The translations under genes were made by a program, and so were the position numbers. Shown piece by piece: positions 1 to 8,806 of a stretch of DNA of 64,000 bases. Each line of letters starts with the position of its first letter. Within the stretch, counting starts at the first letter, position 1. The stretch is from an uncultured Pseudomonadales bacterium. Lineage in GTDB: Bacteria > Pseudomonadota > Gammaproteobacteria > Pseudomonadales > Balneatricaceae. The stretch is taken from positions 124,001-188,000 of the forward strand of contig CALJVT010000006.1 of assembly GCA_937773555.1 (NCBI GenBank), read 5' to 3'. Below the pieces are notes generated by a model. That model saw only the letters and a list, made by a program, of their open reading frames with translations. It did no database searches and was not told the origin of the DNA.

Positions 1-21
1 AATCGTGCTGCAATAGCAGGT

Positions 22-1053
22 ATGAAAAACTCTCGTTATAAGTCAACTACCTCAGATGGTAACGAAAACGGCACTACGTTTAGCCTGTTACCCGATAACA
101 CTCAACACCTTGCTAGCTTGCAAGGTCAGTTGGATGGCAACCTGCGTATTATTGAACAGCGCCTGCAATTAACTATCAGTAACCGGGGTAATCGTTTTCA
201 TATTACTGGTTCTATAGCAGCCTGTATTACCGGTGAAAACGTATTACAACAACTCTACCGTGAAGCCCAACAGACCAGCGAAGTGACACCAGAAATGGTG
301 CATCTTGCCTTAGTGGAAGCCCAACAAACTATGACAGAAACCAGCGCCTATATAGCAGCCCCAAAAGCTAACCAGCCACAAGATACTGGGCTTAGCATTC
401 GTACAAAACGCACCACCATTAAACCACGCGGAGACACCCAACAAAGTTACATTCGCTCTATCCGCAAACATGACATTAATTTTGGCATTGGGCCTGCAGG
501 CACAGGTAAAACCTACCTTGCTGTAGCGTGTGCTGTAGAGGCACTTGAGCGTGAGGAAGTGCGGCGTATATTGCTAGTGCGCCCTGCGGTAGAAGCGGGC
601 GAAAAACTTGGCTTTTTACCGGGTGACTTGGCCCAAAAAATAGACCCTTACTTGCGCCCACTTTACGATGCACTCTATGAGATGGTTGGTTTTGAAGCCG
701 TAGCGCGCATGATAGAAAAGAACGTGATAGAAATTGCACCTTTGGCTTATATGCGCGGCAGAACACTTAACGGAAGTTTTGTGATCTTAGATGAAAGCCA
801 AAATACCACTCGCGAACAAATGAAAATGTTCCTTACCCGTATTGGCTTTGGCTCTACTGCGGTGATTACGGGTGACGTCACACAAATTGATTTACCAAAA
901 GGCACGCCGTCTGGCCTTAAGCATGCCATTGAAGTATTAGACGGTGTAGAAGACATTGGGTTTACCCACTTTTTGTCTGGCGACATTGTGCGTCACCATT
1001 TGGTTCAGCGCATTGTAGATGCTTATGATGTTTATGAAAACAAACAATCATGA
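22..1053 (+). CDS. ybeZ: PhoH-family ATPase YbeZ
   Basis: PhoH-like P-loop protein that in gammaproteobacteria works with the RNase YbeY in rRNA maturation and stress RNA turnover. The Walker A motif GPAGTGKTYLAVA is near residue 155, and the Walker B-like stretch FVILDESQNTT near residue 250, followed by the conserved MKMFLTRIGF and TGDVTQIDLP motifs. The 343-aa length matches the family (about 345 aa). The N-terminus carries about 12 residues before the usual beginning of the conserved region, and the reading frame is open to the window edge, so a start upstream of base 1 cannot be excluded. It is the first visible gene of an operon with ybeY, ybeX and lnt, overlapping ybeY by ATGA. Confidence 0.95.
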   Translation: MKNSRYKSTTSDGNENGTTFSLLPDNTQHLASLQGQLDGNLRIIEQRLQLTISNRGNRFHITGSIAACITGENVLQQLYREAQQTSEVTPEMVHLALVEAQQTMTETSAYIAAPKANQPQDTGLSIRTKRTTIKPRGDTQQSYIRSIRKHDINFGIGPAGTGKTYLAVACAVEALEREEVRRILLVRPAVEAGEKLGFLPGDLAQKIDPYLRPLYDALYEMVGFEAVARMIEKNVIEIAPLAYMRGRTLNGSFVILDESQNTTREQMKMFLTRIGFGSTAVITGDVTQIDLPKGTPSGLKHAIEVLDGVEDIGFTHFLSGDIVRHHLVQRIVDAYDVYENKQS

Positions 1054-1547
1054 TCGTAGATTTACAAATTGCTAGTGAAACCAAAGCGTTACCCTCGCTT
1101 GCTCAATTAGAGCAGTGGGCTCAGCTTGCCTTGCAAACGCCCGATGCCAAAGCAGAAATAACCATTCGCATGGTTGATGATGCTGAAAGCAAAGAACTCA
1201 ATTTACAGTATCGGGGCAAAGACCAACCGACCAATGTATTGTCTTTTCCTTTTGAACAGCCAGACCTTGGTGATTCTGAATTAGCTGCGCAGATGGCTGC
1301 AGAGTTGGGCGAGGTAAATTATTTAGGTGACTTGGTGATCAATGCTCAATTAGTAACCCAAGAAGCGTTGCTGCAGCATAAGCAGGTTAACGACCATTGG
1401 GCTCATCTGGTTATTCATGGCACCTTGCATTTACAAGGCTTTGACCACACAGAAGACGAAGAAGCCGAGGCTATGGAAACCCTTGAGGGTAAGCTATTGG
1501 CGGCAATTAACATTACCAACCCTTATGTTGCTAAAGAAAGCGACTAA
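1050..1547 (+). CDS. ybeY: Endoribonuclease YbeY
   Basis: Single-strand-specific, zinc-dependent endoribonuclease acting in 16S rRNA 3' end maturation and ribosome quality control. The zinc-binding signature HGTLHLQGFDH is at about residues 125-135, as expected for UPF0054/YbeY; length 165 aa is normal. The start codon overlaps the ybeZ stop as ATGA, which indicates translational coupling and fixes the start. The gene lies between ybeZ and ybeX, the classical order in gammaproteobacteria. Confidence 0.96.
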   Translation: MIVDLQIASETKALPSLAQLEQWAQLALQTPDAKAEITIRMVDDAESKELNLQYRGKDQPTNVLSFPFEQPDLGDSELAAQMAAELGEVNYLGDLVINAQLVTQEALLQHKQVNDHWAHLVIHGTLHLQGFDHTEDEEAEAMETLEGKLLAAINITNPYVAKESD

Positions 1548-1591
1548 GCGTATAAATTGATTTAATTAACTTTTAGGAATACACACTCCTC

Positions 1592-2464
1592 ATGAACGAC
1601 GACGCGTCGACCAACGGTCAGGACAAACGCTCCTGGCTAGAAAAACTTTCTTTTTTCCTTAGCGACAGGCCTAGCACTAAGGAAGAACTGCTAGAACGAA
1701 TTCGCCAAGCCGAAGAAGACCAAATACTCGACCGCGAGTCCCTCGATACGATCGAAGGGGCCTTACAAATGTCACATATGCAAGTGCGTGACATTATGGT
1801 TCCACGCCCACAAATGGCCGTGGTGAAGGCAGACCAAAGCACCCAAGAGTTTATGCAAACCATCACCGAAACGTCTCACTCACGATTCCCAGTGATTGGC
1901 GAATCTCCTGATGAGGTGTTAGGTATTTTATTAGCTAAAGACCTTCTACCACTGGCGTTTGCTAAGCAAATGGACAACTTTGATCTGAACGCCATGTTGC
2001 GCAAACCTATTTTTGTGCCAGAGAGCAAACGCCTGTCTATTTTGCTCAACGAATTCCGCACAAATCGTTATCATATGGCCATTGTATTAGATGAATATGG
2101 TGGCGTTGCAGGCCTTGTCACGATCGAAGATGTATTAGAACAAATTGTTGGCGAAATAGAAGACGAAACCGATTCTGAAGAAGACGATGGCAACATTAGG
2201 CCGTTTGCTGACAATGGGTTCTTAGTTAAAGCACTCACTAGTATTGATGACTTTAACGAACATTTTGGCACTTATTATGACGAAACAGAATTCGATACGA
2301 TTGGCGGTATTATCACTCAACAATTTGGCCACTTGCCCGCCAAAGATGAAAGTATTCAAGTAGGCGATTTGAACTTCCTTATTTTAGCAGCTGATAATCG
2401 CAGAATTCGGCTTATGCAAGTGAACCCTATTAACAACGATGCTGAAACTTCCACTGAAAGCTAA
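1592..2464 (+). CDS. ybeX: CorC/YbeX, CBS-domain protein linked to Mg/Co homeostasis
   Basis: Soluble member of the HlyC/CorC family with no transmembrane segments. A paired CBS domain covers about residues 65-195 (MVPRPQMAVV at the start; VLDEYGGVAGLVTIEDVLEQ in the second CBS) and a C-terminal CorC_HlyC domain covers about 205-280. In enterobacteria the protein is associated with magnesium/cobalt efflux and ribosome assembly. An acidic EDETDSEEDD linker lies between the CBS pair and the C-terminal domain. Length 290 aa is typical. The gene follows ybeY by 44 bp and its 3' end overlaps lnt. Confidence 0.94.
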   Translation: MNDDASTNGQDKRSWLEKLSFFLSDRPSTKEELLERIRQAEEDQILDRESLDTIEGALQMSHMQVRDIMVPRPQMAVVKADQSTQEFMQTITETSHSRFPVIGESPDEVLGILLAKDLLPLAFAKQMDNFDLNAMLRKPIFVPESKRLSILLNEFRTNRYHMAIVLDEYGGVAGLVTIEDVLEQIVGEIEDETDSEEDDGNIRPFADNGFLVKALTSIDDFNEHFGTYYDETEFDTIGGIITQQFGHLPAKDESIQVGDLNFLILAADNRRIRLMQVNPINNDAETSTES

Positions 2465-3941
2465 CTTAGCTGCCAGCATTATTGCTGGCGCCATGGCTCC
2501 ACTGGCCCTTGCACCATTGAATTTATGGCCTTTAGCGCCGCTTAGTGTGGTGCTCTTTTGGTATACCCTTAATCACAGTAACCACACAAAAAACGCTATG
2601 GTTAATGGCCTGGCTTATGGCCTAGGCTACTTTGGTGTAGGCGTAAGTTGGGTGTTTGTAAGCATGGTGGACCATGGTGACACACACTGGCTGCTTGCCA
2701 CAGTTCTGACAGTGTTATTTTGTTTTGGTTTGGCACTATTGTACGGCGTTTTTGCTGGCCTATTTTACCGCTTAAAACACCATCACCAATACCCTAGCTT
2801 GCTATTTATTGGCCTTTGGGTGAGCCTAGATTTATTACGTGCATGGTTACTGACAGGGTTCCCATGGCTGTACTTAGGCTATGCTGGCCTAGACACCTTT
2901 GTGGCAGGTTATGCCCCTATATTAGGTGTTCATGGCATCACATTACTACTGCTGTTCAGTGGGTTATTAATCCTTGGCGTGCAGGTTAAGCTGCACCTAC
3001 GCCTAGCCTTACTTGCTGGATTATGGCTTACCGGTTACGGGTTAAGCACCATTTCTTGGACTCAACCAAGCCAAAAAGCACCCCTTAAAGTGACCATACT
3101 GCAAGCTGATGTGAAATTAAAAGACAAGTGGTTACCACAAACACTAACCCCCACACTCGGGTATTACTTTAAACAATCCTACTTGCATCTGGGCAGTGAT
3201 TTAATTGTTTGGCCAGAAACAGCTATAGCCACCTACTGGGATTATATTGCCCCCGCGTTCGAGCCACTTTCAACGCTTGCTAAAGAAAAAAATACACAAA
3301 TAATCAGTGGTACAGTGATTAGAGAAACACCCAAGGCTGGCGCAAACTATTACAACGGGCTTGTGGCTTTTGGTGCCGAGGATGGCCAATATTATAAACA
3401 GCGCTTAGTGCCGTTTGGTGAGTATGTGCCACTAGAGTCGTGGTTGAGGGGGGCAATCAACTTTTTTGATTTGCCGATGTCAGCCTTTAAACTGCCATTA
3501 AAAGAGCAAGGCCTGCTCACTCAAAATATAGCTATTGCCGGCAACATTTGTTATGAAATTGCATACCCGCAATTGGTTGCCCAGCAGGCAGCTCAGGCTC
3601 AAATGATTCTTACAGTCAGTAACGATACTTGGTTCGAGCATTCGTTAGCACCATGGCAGCATTTACAAATGGCCCAAATGCGCGCTTTAGAAAACCGTAA
3701 GCCTGTTGTTAGAGCTACCAATAGCGGGGTTTCAGCATTAATCGATGCCAGTGGAGAGATTACACACATTGCGCCCGTGTACCAGCAGGCCCAACTCACA
3801 GGCCTAGTCACTCTGATGGAGGGTAAAACGCCCTATAATACAGGCCTAAACTGGCCCGTATGGTTACTGAGCCTGGGTTTAATTCTGTGTGGTTTAAGGC
3901 GCAACCTTATAGGCGCTGTGCCAATCGGGCTCAAAACCTAA
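2439..3941 (+). CDS. lnt: Apolipoprotein N-acyltransferase Lnt
   Basis: Integral inner-membrane enzyme that transfers the third acyl chain from phospholipid to the N-terminal cysteine of lipoproteins. Multiple hydrophobic segments occupy residues 1-210, followed by a periplasmic carbon-nitrogen hydrolase domain. The catalytic triad is visible: Glu in VWPETAI, Lys in YYKQRLVPFGEYVP and Cys in GNICYEIAYP. A last hydrophobic helix lies near residue 475. Length 500 aa is normal. The start lies inside the end of ybeX (26-bp overlap), consistent with a coupled operon. Its 3' end overlaps the convergent gene by 48 bp. Confidence 0.95.
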   Translation: MLKLPLKANLAASIIAGAMAPLALAPLNLWPLAPLSVVLFWYTLNHSNHTKNAMVNGLAYGLGYFGVGVSWVFVSMVDHGDTHWLLATVLTVLFCFGLALLYGVFAGLFYRLKHHHQYPSLLFIGLWVSLDLLRAWLLTGFPWLYLGYAGLDTFVAGYAPILGVHGITLLLLFSGLLILGVQVKLHLRLALLAGLWLTGYGLSTISWTQPSQKAPLKVTILQADVKLKDKWLPQTLTPTLGYYFKQSYLHLGSDLIVWPETAIATYWDYIAPAFEPLSTLAKEKNTQIISGTVIRETPKAGANYYNGLVAFGAEDGQYYKQRLVPFGEYVPLESWLRGAINFFDLPMSAFKLPLKEQGLLTQNIAIAGNICYEIAYPQLVAQQAAQAQMILTVSNDTWFEHSLAPWQHLQMAQMRALENRKPVVRATNSGVSALIDASGEITHIAPVYQQAQLTGLVTLMEGKTPYNTGLNWPVWLLSLGLILCGLRRNLIGAVPIGLKT

Positions 3942-4451
3942 AATAACATGAGGCTGGGGTTGCTTGTGATTAAAGTGGAAGTTATGGATTTGGGTAAATT
4001 GCGCACGAACATCATCCGCAGCTAACTGGATAACCTTAGCCGGCACAAGATAACCATCACCCCGGGCACGGAACACCATACGGCATTCACCTGCGTCCAA
4101 TAACTTTTGCGCATGCGGTGCATCTATTGGGCAAAGTGCGGTCATAGTGCTCTGGAAACTATCAGCTTTTTGATAATAATCGGCAGACAGTTGTTTCACT
4201 ACCCATTCAAACCGCTCAATTGGATCCACTGTTTTTATGGCATTGTGCTTATATTGGGCCACCAAATGATCTAATTCACGCTTGAGAATTAAAATCGTTA
4301 ACTCAACACCTACATCGCCATCGGCACCGTAACACACCAAAGGTTTGGCTTCTTCTAATGGAAAGCCAGCGGCTTGGCGTGCTGCAAATAAGCGGCTTAG
4401 GCACTGCCAGTGCATAAAATCGTGTTCTAATGTTTTGTCGCTTGAAATCAC
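3894..4451 (-). CDS. Unrecognised protein, 185 aa
   Basis: I do not recognise this family. It is a complete frame of 185 aa with normal codon use, no signal peptide and no membrane segment. Visible features are an N-terminal helical stretch rich in Phe, Trp and His, a Cys-Tyr-Gly-Ala-Asp-Gly-Asp stretch near residues 40-46, and a C-terminal part rich in His (HNFHFNHKQPQPHVILGF) which may be a beta structure. It converges on lnt, overlapping its 3' end by 48 bp, and stands alone downstream of a 212-bp intergenic region. The overlap does not argue against it because the frame is long and closed by ATG and stop. Confidence 0.6.
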   Translation of the reverse strand: MISSDKTLEHDFMHWQCLSRLFAARQAAGFPLEEAKPLVCYGADGDVGVELTILILKRELDHLVAQYKHNAIKTVDPIERFEWVVKQLSADYYQKADSFQSTMTALCPIDAPHAQKLLDAGECRMVFRARGDGYLVPAKVIQLAADDVRAQFTQIHNFHFNHKQPQPHVILGFEPDWHSAYKVAP

Positions 4452-4663
4452 TTATTAATCCTCACACTGTACAATACCAACAAGTCTCTTTATACATTAT
4501 GCAGTAAGCGCGAGCGCAACAAAAGTAAGCATCCGCCTAAATGTCGGACTTGTGCGACAAGAAATGGTAAATAATCCCCAATGTTGGCCTGAGTGGATCC
4601 ACTGCAACGCCATTTTTGAATGCTTAACTCGGTTACAGAGTTAGTGTGTTCTTTTTACCACGA

Positions 4664-6223
4664 TTAACTAGGAAACGTTTCTACCTGCTCAACTAGTTTT
4701 AAGCGCTGCACTTTGCCTGAGGGACCCTTGGGTAGGTCGTGTAGGAAGTAAATCTGTTTTGGCGTTTTAACTTGGCCCAGTTTGCTCTCACAAAATGCTA
4801 TCAGCTCTGCTTCTGTCGTAGCTTTTCCCTTAGCCAACACAACACAAGCCACTACCTCCTGACCATAATGCAGGTCTTCGATACCAATTGCTGCGGCCTC
4901 CATTACGGCAGGGTGAGTATAAAGCACGTCGTCTATTTCGCGTGGCGCAATATTTTCTCCACCTTTAATAATTAATTCTTTTATCCGTCCAGTAATAAAG
5001 CAGAAGTCGTCCTTGTCCATAATTGCTAAATCACCGGTGTGCAACCAACCGTCAGCATCAATAGTCTCTTCAGTTACCTTTGGGTTTTTGAAGTAACAAC
5101 GCATTACACATTTACCTTTGACTAACAATTCTCCTTCAACCCCCCGTGTTACCTCCTGCCCAGATCGATTGATGACCTTTATTTGAGTACCAAACGCAAC
5201 GCCAGGAGAACCATATTTATTCTTAAGTGGAGGTAATGGGTTAGATAGTATTTGTGCAGACGTTTCTGTAAGCCCCATAGTTTCAACAATAGGAACGCCA
5301 AACTTTTGTTCAAACCCTGAATGTAATGCCGGGGGCAATGCTGCAGAAGCTGACCGCCCAAACCGCACTTTTGTGGGTGCGAGTTTTAGCCGCTCTAGCT
5401 GGCCTTGGCTATCTTGATGCATCAAATAAGAAATAATAGTGGGCACCACACTAAACCAACTGCACCCAGACTCCACCACCCAAGTCCAAAAGCGAGAGGT
5501 ACTAAAACCATGAGGCAACACCAGACTGCTGCCACTCACAAGGCATGCCATAACAGATACGCATTGAGCATTAATATGACACAAGGGCAGCACACATAAA
5601 CCTCTATCCACATCTGTTAATTCATGGGCTACCGCAGTATTCATACCACCCGCTATCAAATTTTCATGCGTGAGTACGACGCCCTTAGGTTGGCCAGTAG
5701 TACCCGATGTATACATTAAAAGTGCATCACTTTGGCCTGTAATGGGTGGCAACTTAATCGCACTAGCAAACGTCGCAGTCCAACTAGGGCCATGGTCCTC
5801 GTGGGCATCAATAAACTGGATCTGTTTAGGCAGCTTGTCTCCTAAACTCAACACCAAAGACTTAGATGCTGCAGATATAAACACGACTTTAGTGTCAGAA
5901 TGTTGCAAAACATAAGCAATCTGTTCTGGGCCTGCAGCAGGGTTTAGCGGTGAAATAATAAGGCCTGTATATAAGGCACTTAAAAATAGTACCAAAGCAG
6001 TCTTACCATTGCCTATCATAAAGGAAATAGTGTCACCCTGAACTAAGCCTAAGGCATTAAACTGAGTTGCATATTCTTGTGCTTCCTGCTCTAAATTCTT
6101 ATACGTTAAAACACTTTTTGTCTCTGGGAAAACTGCATATATCGCGTTAGGTTTAAGGCGTGCATGTTGGGAGATAAGTTGCCTTACCGTATCGGCAGGT
6201 GGCACATATTTAGGGAGGTTCAT
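4664..6223 (-). CDS. sauT: Acyl-CoA ligase, probable sulfoacetate-CoA ligase SauT
   Basis: AMP-forming acyl-CoA synthetase of the ANL superfamily. The phosphate-binding motif YTSGTTGQPKG is at about residues 171-181, the adenylate-binding HTGDLAIMDKDD and hinge GRIKELIIKGGENI near 395-420, and the C-terminal catalytic lysine in PSGKVQRLKL near 505. The specific call comes from context: it overlaps by ATGA a gene for an acylating sulfoacetaldehyde dehydrogenase, the same pair as sauS-sauT of Cupriavidus necator, in which sulfoacetate is activated to sulfoacetyl-CoA and then reduced. The substrate is inferred; oxalate or another short acid is the main alternative. Last gene of a sauS-sauT unit downstream of a TTT transporter. 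Confidence 0.75.
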   Translation of the reverse strand: MNLPKYVPPADTVRQLISQHARLKPNAIYAVFPETKSVLTYKNLEQEAQEYATQFNALGLVQGDTISFMIGNGKTALVLFLSALYTGLIISPLNPAAGPEQIAYVLQHSDTKVVFISAASKSLVLSLGDKLPKQIQFIDAHEDHGPSWTATFASAIKLPPITGQSDALLMYTSGTTGQPKGVVLTHENLIAGGMNTAVAHELTDVDRGLCVLPLCHINAQCVSVMACLVSGSSLVLPHGFSTSRFWTWVVESGCSWFSVVPTIISYLMHQDSQGQLERLKLAPTKVRFGRSASAALPPALHSGFEQKFGVPIVETMGLTETSAQILSNPLPPLKNKYGSPGVAFGTQIKVINRSGQEVTRGVEGELLVKGKCVMRCYFKNPKVTEETIDADGWLHTGDLAIMDKDDFCFITGRIKELIIKGGENIAPREIDDVLYTHPAVMEAAAIGIEDLHYGQEVVACVVLAKGKATTEAELIAFCESKLGQVKTPKQIYFLHDLPKGPSGKVQRLKLVEQVETFPS

Positions 6224-7626
6224 GACAGATACCTGTGCTGGTAGTCGGCAAATATGTCCGCAACTGAGACCTCTCTAGCAGGAATCGTTTGGACCACCTT
6301 AGTCACGTTCATAAAGTGCCTATAATGCACATTTTGATCAGTAACATTACCCCCCCAGGTACCGCAACCCATGGACAAAGAGAATGGCAAGCCATTATCA
6401 AAACTACCCCCAGTAGCGAAGCAATGGGCCTGATTGACAATCACACGACACACTGGCATCTCCAGACCCAGTGTTTCTGCTCGGTCAATGGCCTGGCTGT
6501 GAAGGCTCAATGAGTGACCTTTGCCTTGATAGTTCAAAATTTCAGCCGCTACCTGTTTAGCATGATCAAAATCTTGGGCCCGGTATAGCGCCAAAACCAG
6601 CGCCATTTTTTCGCCAGAAAACGGAAAGTCAGCACCTGCTCCTGTCTCTTTAACCATTAAAAGATCGGCTTCGCAGGCCGCTTTGCGGGTAATGCCAGCA
6701 AGTTCACACATCACACCTACAGGCTTAGCCAACATGGCCGCATTAAGATGCCCTTTGTGCCATAAAACTGACTGTAAGTTTGCAGTTTCTTCTGGCGTTA
6801 ATAAACATGCATTAACCGCCTCCAAGGCTGCCAACATATCCTTGTATACAGAATCGACTATTACCAAACTATTTTCCGATGAACAGCTAGTGGCATTATC
6901 AAAGGTTTTCGAGGCTTTTATTTTGGCTGCAGCCGATACTAAGTCTGCAGTTTCATCAATTAAGCTGGTCACATTACCGGCACCTACACCAAAGGCCGGC
7001 GTACCACAGGTATAAGCTGCTCTAACGTTATTTTGTGACCCAGTAACCACCACAAGGTCAACTTGTTTGAGCATTTCCATACTCAAGTCTTTACTCACAG
7101 GGGTTGGCAAGGTTTGCACTAAGTTACGTGGTGCGCCAATGCGATCCAACTCCAGATATATTAATTCAATCAAGCGCGTGCAACTGGGCTGACCTTTTGG
7201 TGAAGGCGACAAAATAATAGCGTTACGACACTTGAGCGCGTTCAAAATCATATTCATGGGTGTTGCTACAGGATTAGTAGACGGTACAATTGCACCTACA
7301 ATTCCTACAGGTCGGGCAATTTCCACGATACCGTTTTTTGGGTCTCGATTAATCACCCCTACCGTTTTAGCCTCTTTTAAATCACGCAACAACCCCAAGG
7401 TTTTGCGGTGATTCTTAGTAATTTTATCTGCCACATTACCTAACCCAGTTTCGGCTACGGCAAGTTCTGATAATTTTTGATTATTAACTGGGTTAATAAG
7501 TGCCCAAGCAGCTGCAATCACTAACTCATCGACTGCGACTTGATCATAGGTTTCTAGTTTTTTCTGTGCTTCACCAGCCTGCTGTATTAACTGGGCTACT
7601 TGGCTACTTGCGTCCATCTGTGCCAT
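6220..7626 (-). CDS. sauS: Acylating aldehyde dehydrogenase, probable sulfoacetaldehyde dehydrogenase SauS
   Basis: CoA-acylating aldehyde dehydrogenase of the EutE/AdhE-N type, 468 aa. The catalytic cysteine is Cys248 in NATSCSSEN; the cofactor region GIVGAIVPSTNPVATP is at about residues 108-123, and VVVTGSQNNVRAAY near 192. Overall sequence resembles SauS, which interconverts sulfoacetyl-CoA and sulfoacetaldehyde with NADP(H). A GGAG ribosome-binding site six bases before the ATG supports the start. The stop overlaps the sauT start by 4 bp. The next enzyme expected in the pathway, sulfoacetaldehyde acetyltransferase (Xsc), is not in this window. Confidence 0.8.
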   Translation of the reverse strand: MAQMDASSQVAQLIQQAGEAQKKLETYDQVAVDELVIAAAWALINPVNNQKLSELAVAETGLGNVADKITKNHRKTLGLLRDLKEAKTVGVINRDPKNGIVEIARPVGIVGAIVPSTNPVATPMNMILNALKCRNAIILSPSPKGQPSCTRLIELIYLELDRIGAPRNLVQTLPTPVSKDLSMEMLKQVDLVVVTGSQNNVRAAYTCGTPAFGVGAGNVTSLIDETADLVSAAAKIKASKTFDNATSCSSENSLVIVDSVYKDMLAALEAVNACLLTPEETANLQSVLWHKGHLNAAMLAKPVGVMCELAGITRKAACEADLLMVKETGAGADFPFSGEKMALVLALYRAQDFDHAKQVAAEILNYQGKGHSLSLHSQAIDRAETLGLEMPVCRVIVNQAHCFATGGSFDNGLPFSLSMGCGTWGGNVTDQNVHYRHFMNVTKVVQTIPAREVSVADIFADYQHRYLS

Positions 7627-7740
7627 TTAAATCTCCATATCAAACCGCAGTTAGCGGTGTAGTTTTAGTTGGGGGAAAAGTGCCACTGCAAAGGCATTGC
7701 CTAAGCAGTGGCAGCAAGCACTAAACGAACTGCAGGGTTA

Positions 7741-8715
7741 CTATAAGCCAGCTAATAGGTCATCAAGGTATGCTTGACGTTCAACCCACATCTGCTTAAC
7801 TTCAGCACGGGACATAATGCGCATTGGCGAACCGCCAGCCTTCATTTTTTTAGCCACTTTACCGTCTTGGAACATTAAATGAACACGTTCAGCAAGAAAC
7901 TCAATCACTTCAGGTGGTGTACCTTTGCGAGCCATAATGCCGCGAAAGTTAACACTCGAGTCATCAACGTCAATGCCTTGTTCTTTTAGGGTTGGCACGT
8001 CTGGCAAAAAGCTCTCTTCACGCTGGTTGTCTGCTACTGCAAGAATTTTAATACGATCACCTTGGCGATAAGCATCACTTAAGTTGTTGAAGCCAGCCAT
8101 TACTTGACTACCTAACACCATCTTCATAGCCGCTACACCACCACCAGCAGGAATGTACTTAGTGCTAATATCTGCAGCTTTGTCGAGCTGTAAACTAGCA
8201 ATGTGATGGCCTACATAAAGGCCTGCACCACTCACTGTTAATTTGCCAGGGTTAGCTTTTGACCATGCAACAAGGTCTCCGGCGGAGTTAAATGGGCTAT
8301 CTGCAGGCACTATAAGTACTGCTGGATCTGCCCCCCAGTTGGCAATTGGCTCTAAGTTATCAATATTGTAAGACGTATCGAACTTGAGTGATTGGGCAAT
8401 AAAATGTGGTACGTTATATGCTGCAAGTTGATGACCATCAGTGCTGGCACTACTTGCATACCAGTTCCAACCTTTTTGACCACCCGCTCCAGGTTTGTTA
8501 AAGATCACTATAGGCATATTAAGGTATTTTTCATTTCCCGCCATCATCGTGGCAATACGCGCTTGGAAATCCGTAGCACCACCTGGGCCATAAGCCACAG
8601 CGACTTGGATAGGAGCGGTTGGGTATTCAGCAGCTAATGCTGTTGCGCTGGGCGCTAACAACATTGTAGTCACTGCTGCCGTAACAATAGACGATTTTAT
8701 TTTTTTTAGTATCAT
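7741..8715 (-). CDS. TctC-type substrate-binding protein of a TTT transporter
   Basis: Periplasmic binding protein of the tripartite tricarboxylate transporter (Bug/TctC) family. A signal peptide (positive MILKKIKSS, then hydrophobic, cleavage around ALAAEYP) is followed by VAYGPGGATDFQARI, the Bug ligand-loop signature, and GAGGQKGWNW. I chose the ATG at 8715, preceded by AAGG, over a TTG 27 bases upstream; this gives 324 aa, the usual size. The gene lies between the fused TctA-TctB gene and sauS, so it probably delivers a small acid such as sulfoacetate or a related sulfonate; the ligand is inferred. Confidence 0.9.
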   Translation of the reverse strand: MILKKIKSSIVTAAVTTMLLAPSATALAAEYPTAPIQVAVAYGPGGATDFQARIATMMAGNEKYLNMPIVIFNKPGAGGQKGWNWYASSASTDGHQLAAYNVPHFIAQSLKFDTSYNIDNLEPIANWGADPAVLIVPADSPFNSAGDLVAWSKANPGKLTVSGAGLYVGHHIASLQLDKAADISTKYIPAGGGVAAMKMVLGSQVMAGFNNLSDAYRQGDRIKILAVADNQREESFLPDVPTLKEQGIDVDDSSVNFRGIMARKGTPPEVIEFLAERVHLMFQDGKVAKKMKAGGSPMRIMSRAEVKQMWVERQAYLDDLLAGL

Positions 8716-8806
8716 AGGACTTACCTTTTTATTATAGGCCAACTCTACCTAAGTGAGAGGCGTTTTATCTGCACTATTTGGACCACCCAAATAGTGCGAA
8801 TCTTTA

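Noticed and set aside
4625-4643. Hairpin TAACTC...GAGTTA downstream of sauT
   Set aside because: In the sauT direction no T-run follows the stem, and on the other strand there is no gene upstream to terminate. Six base pairs with a seven-base loop can arise by chance.
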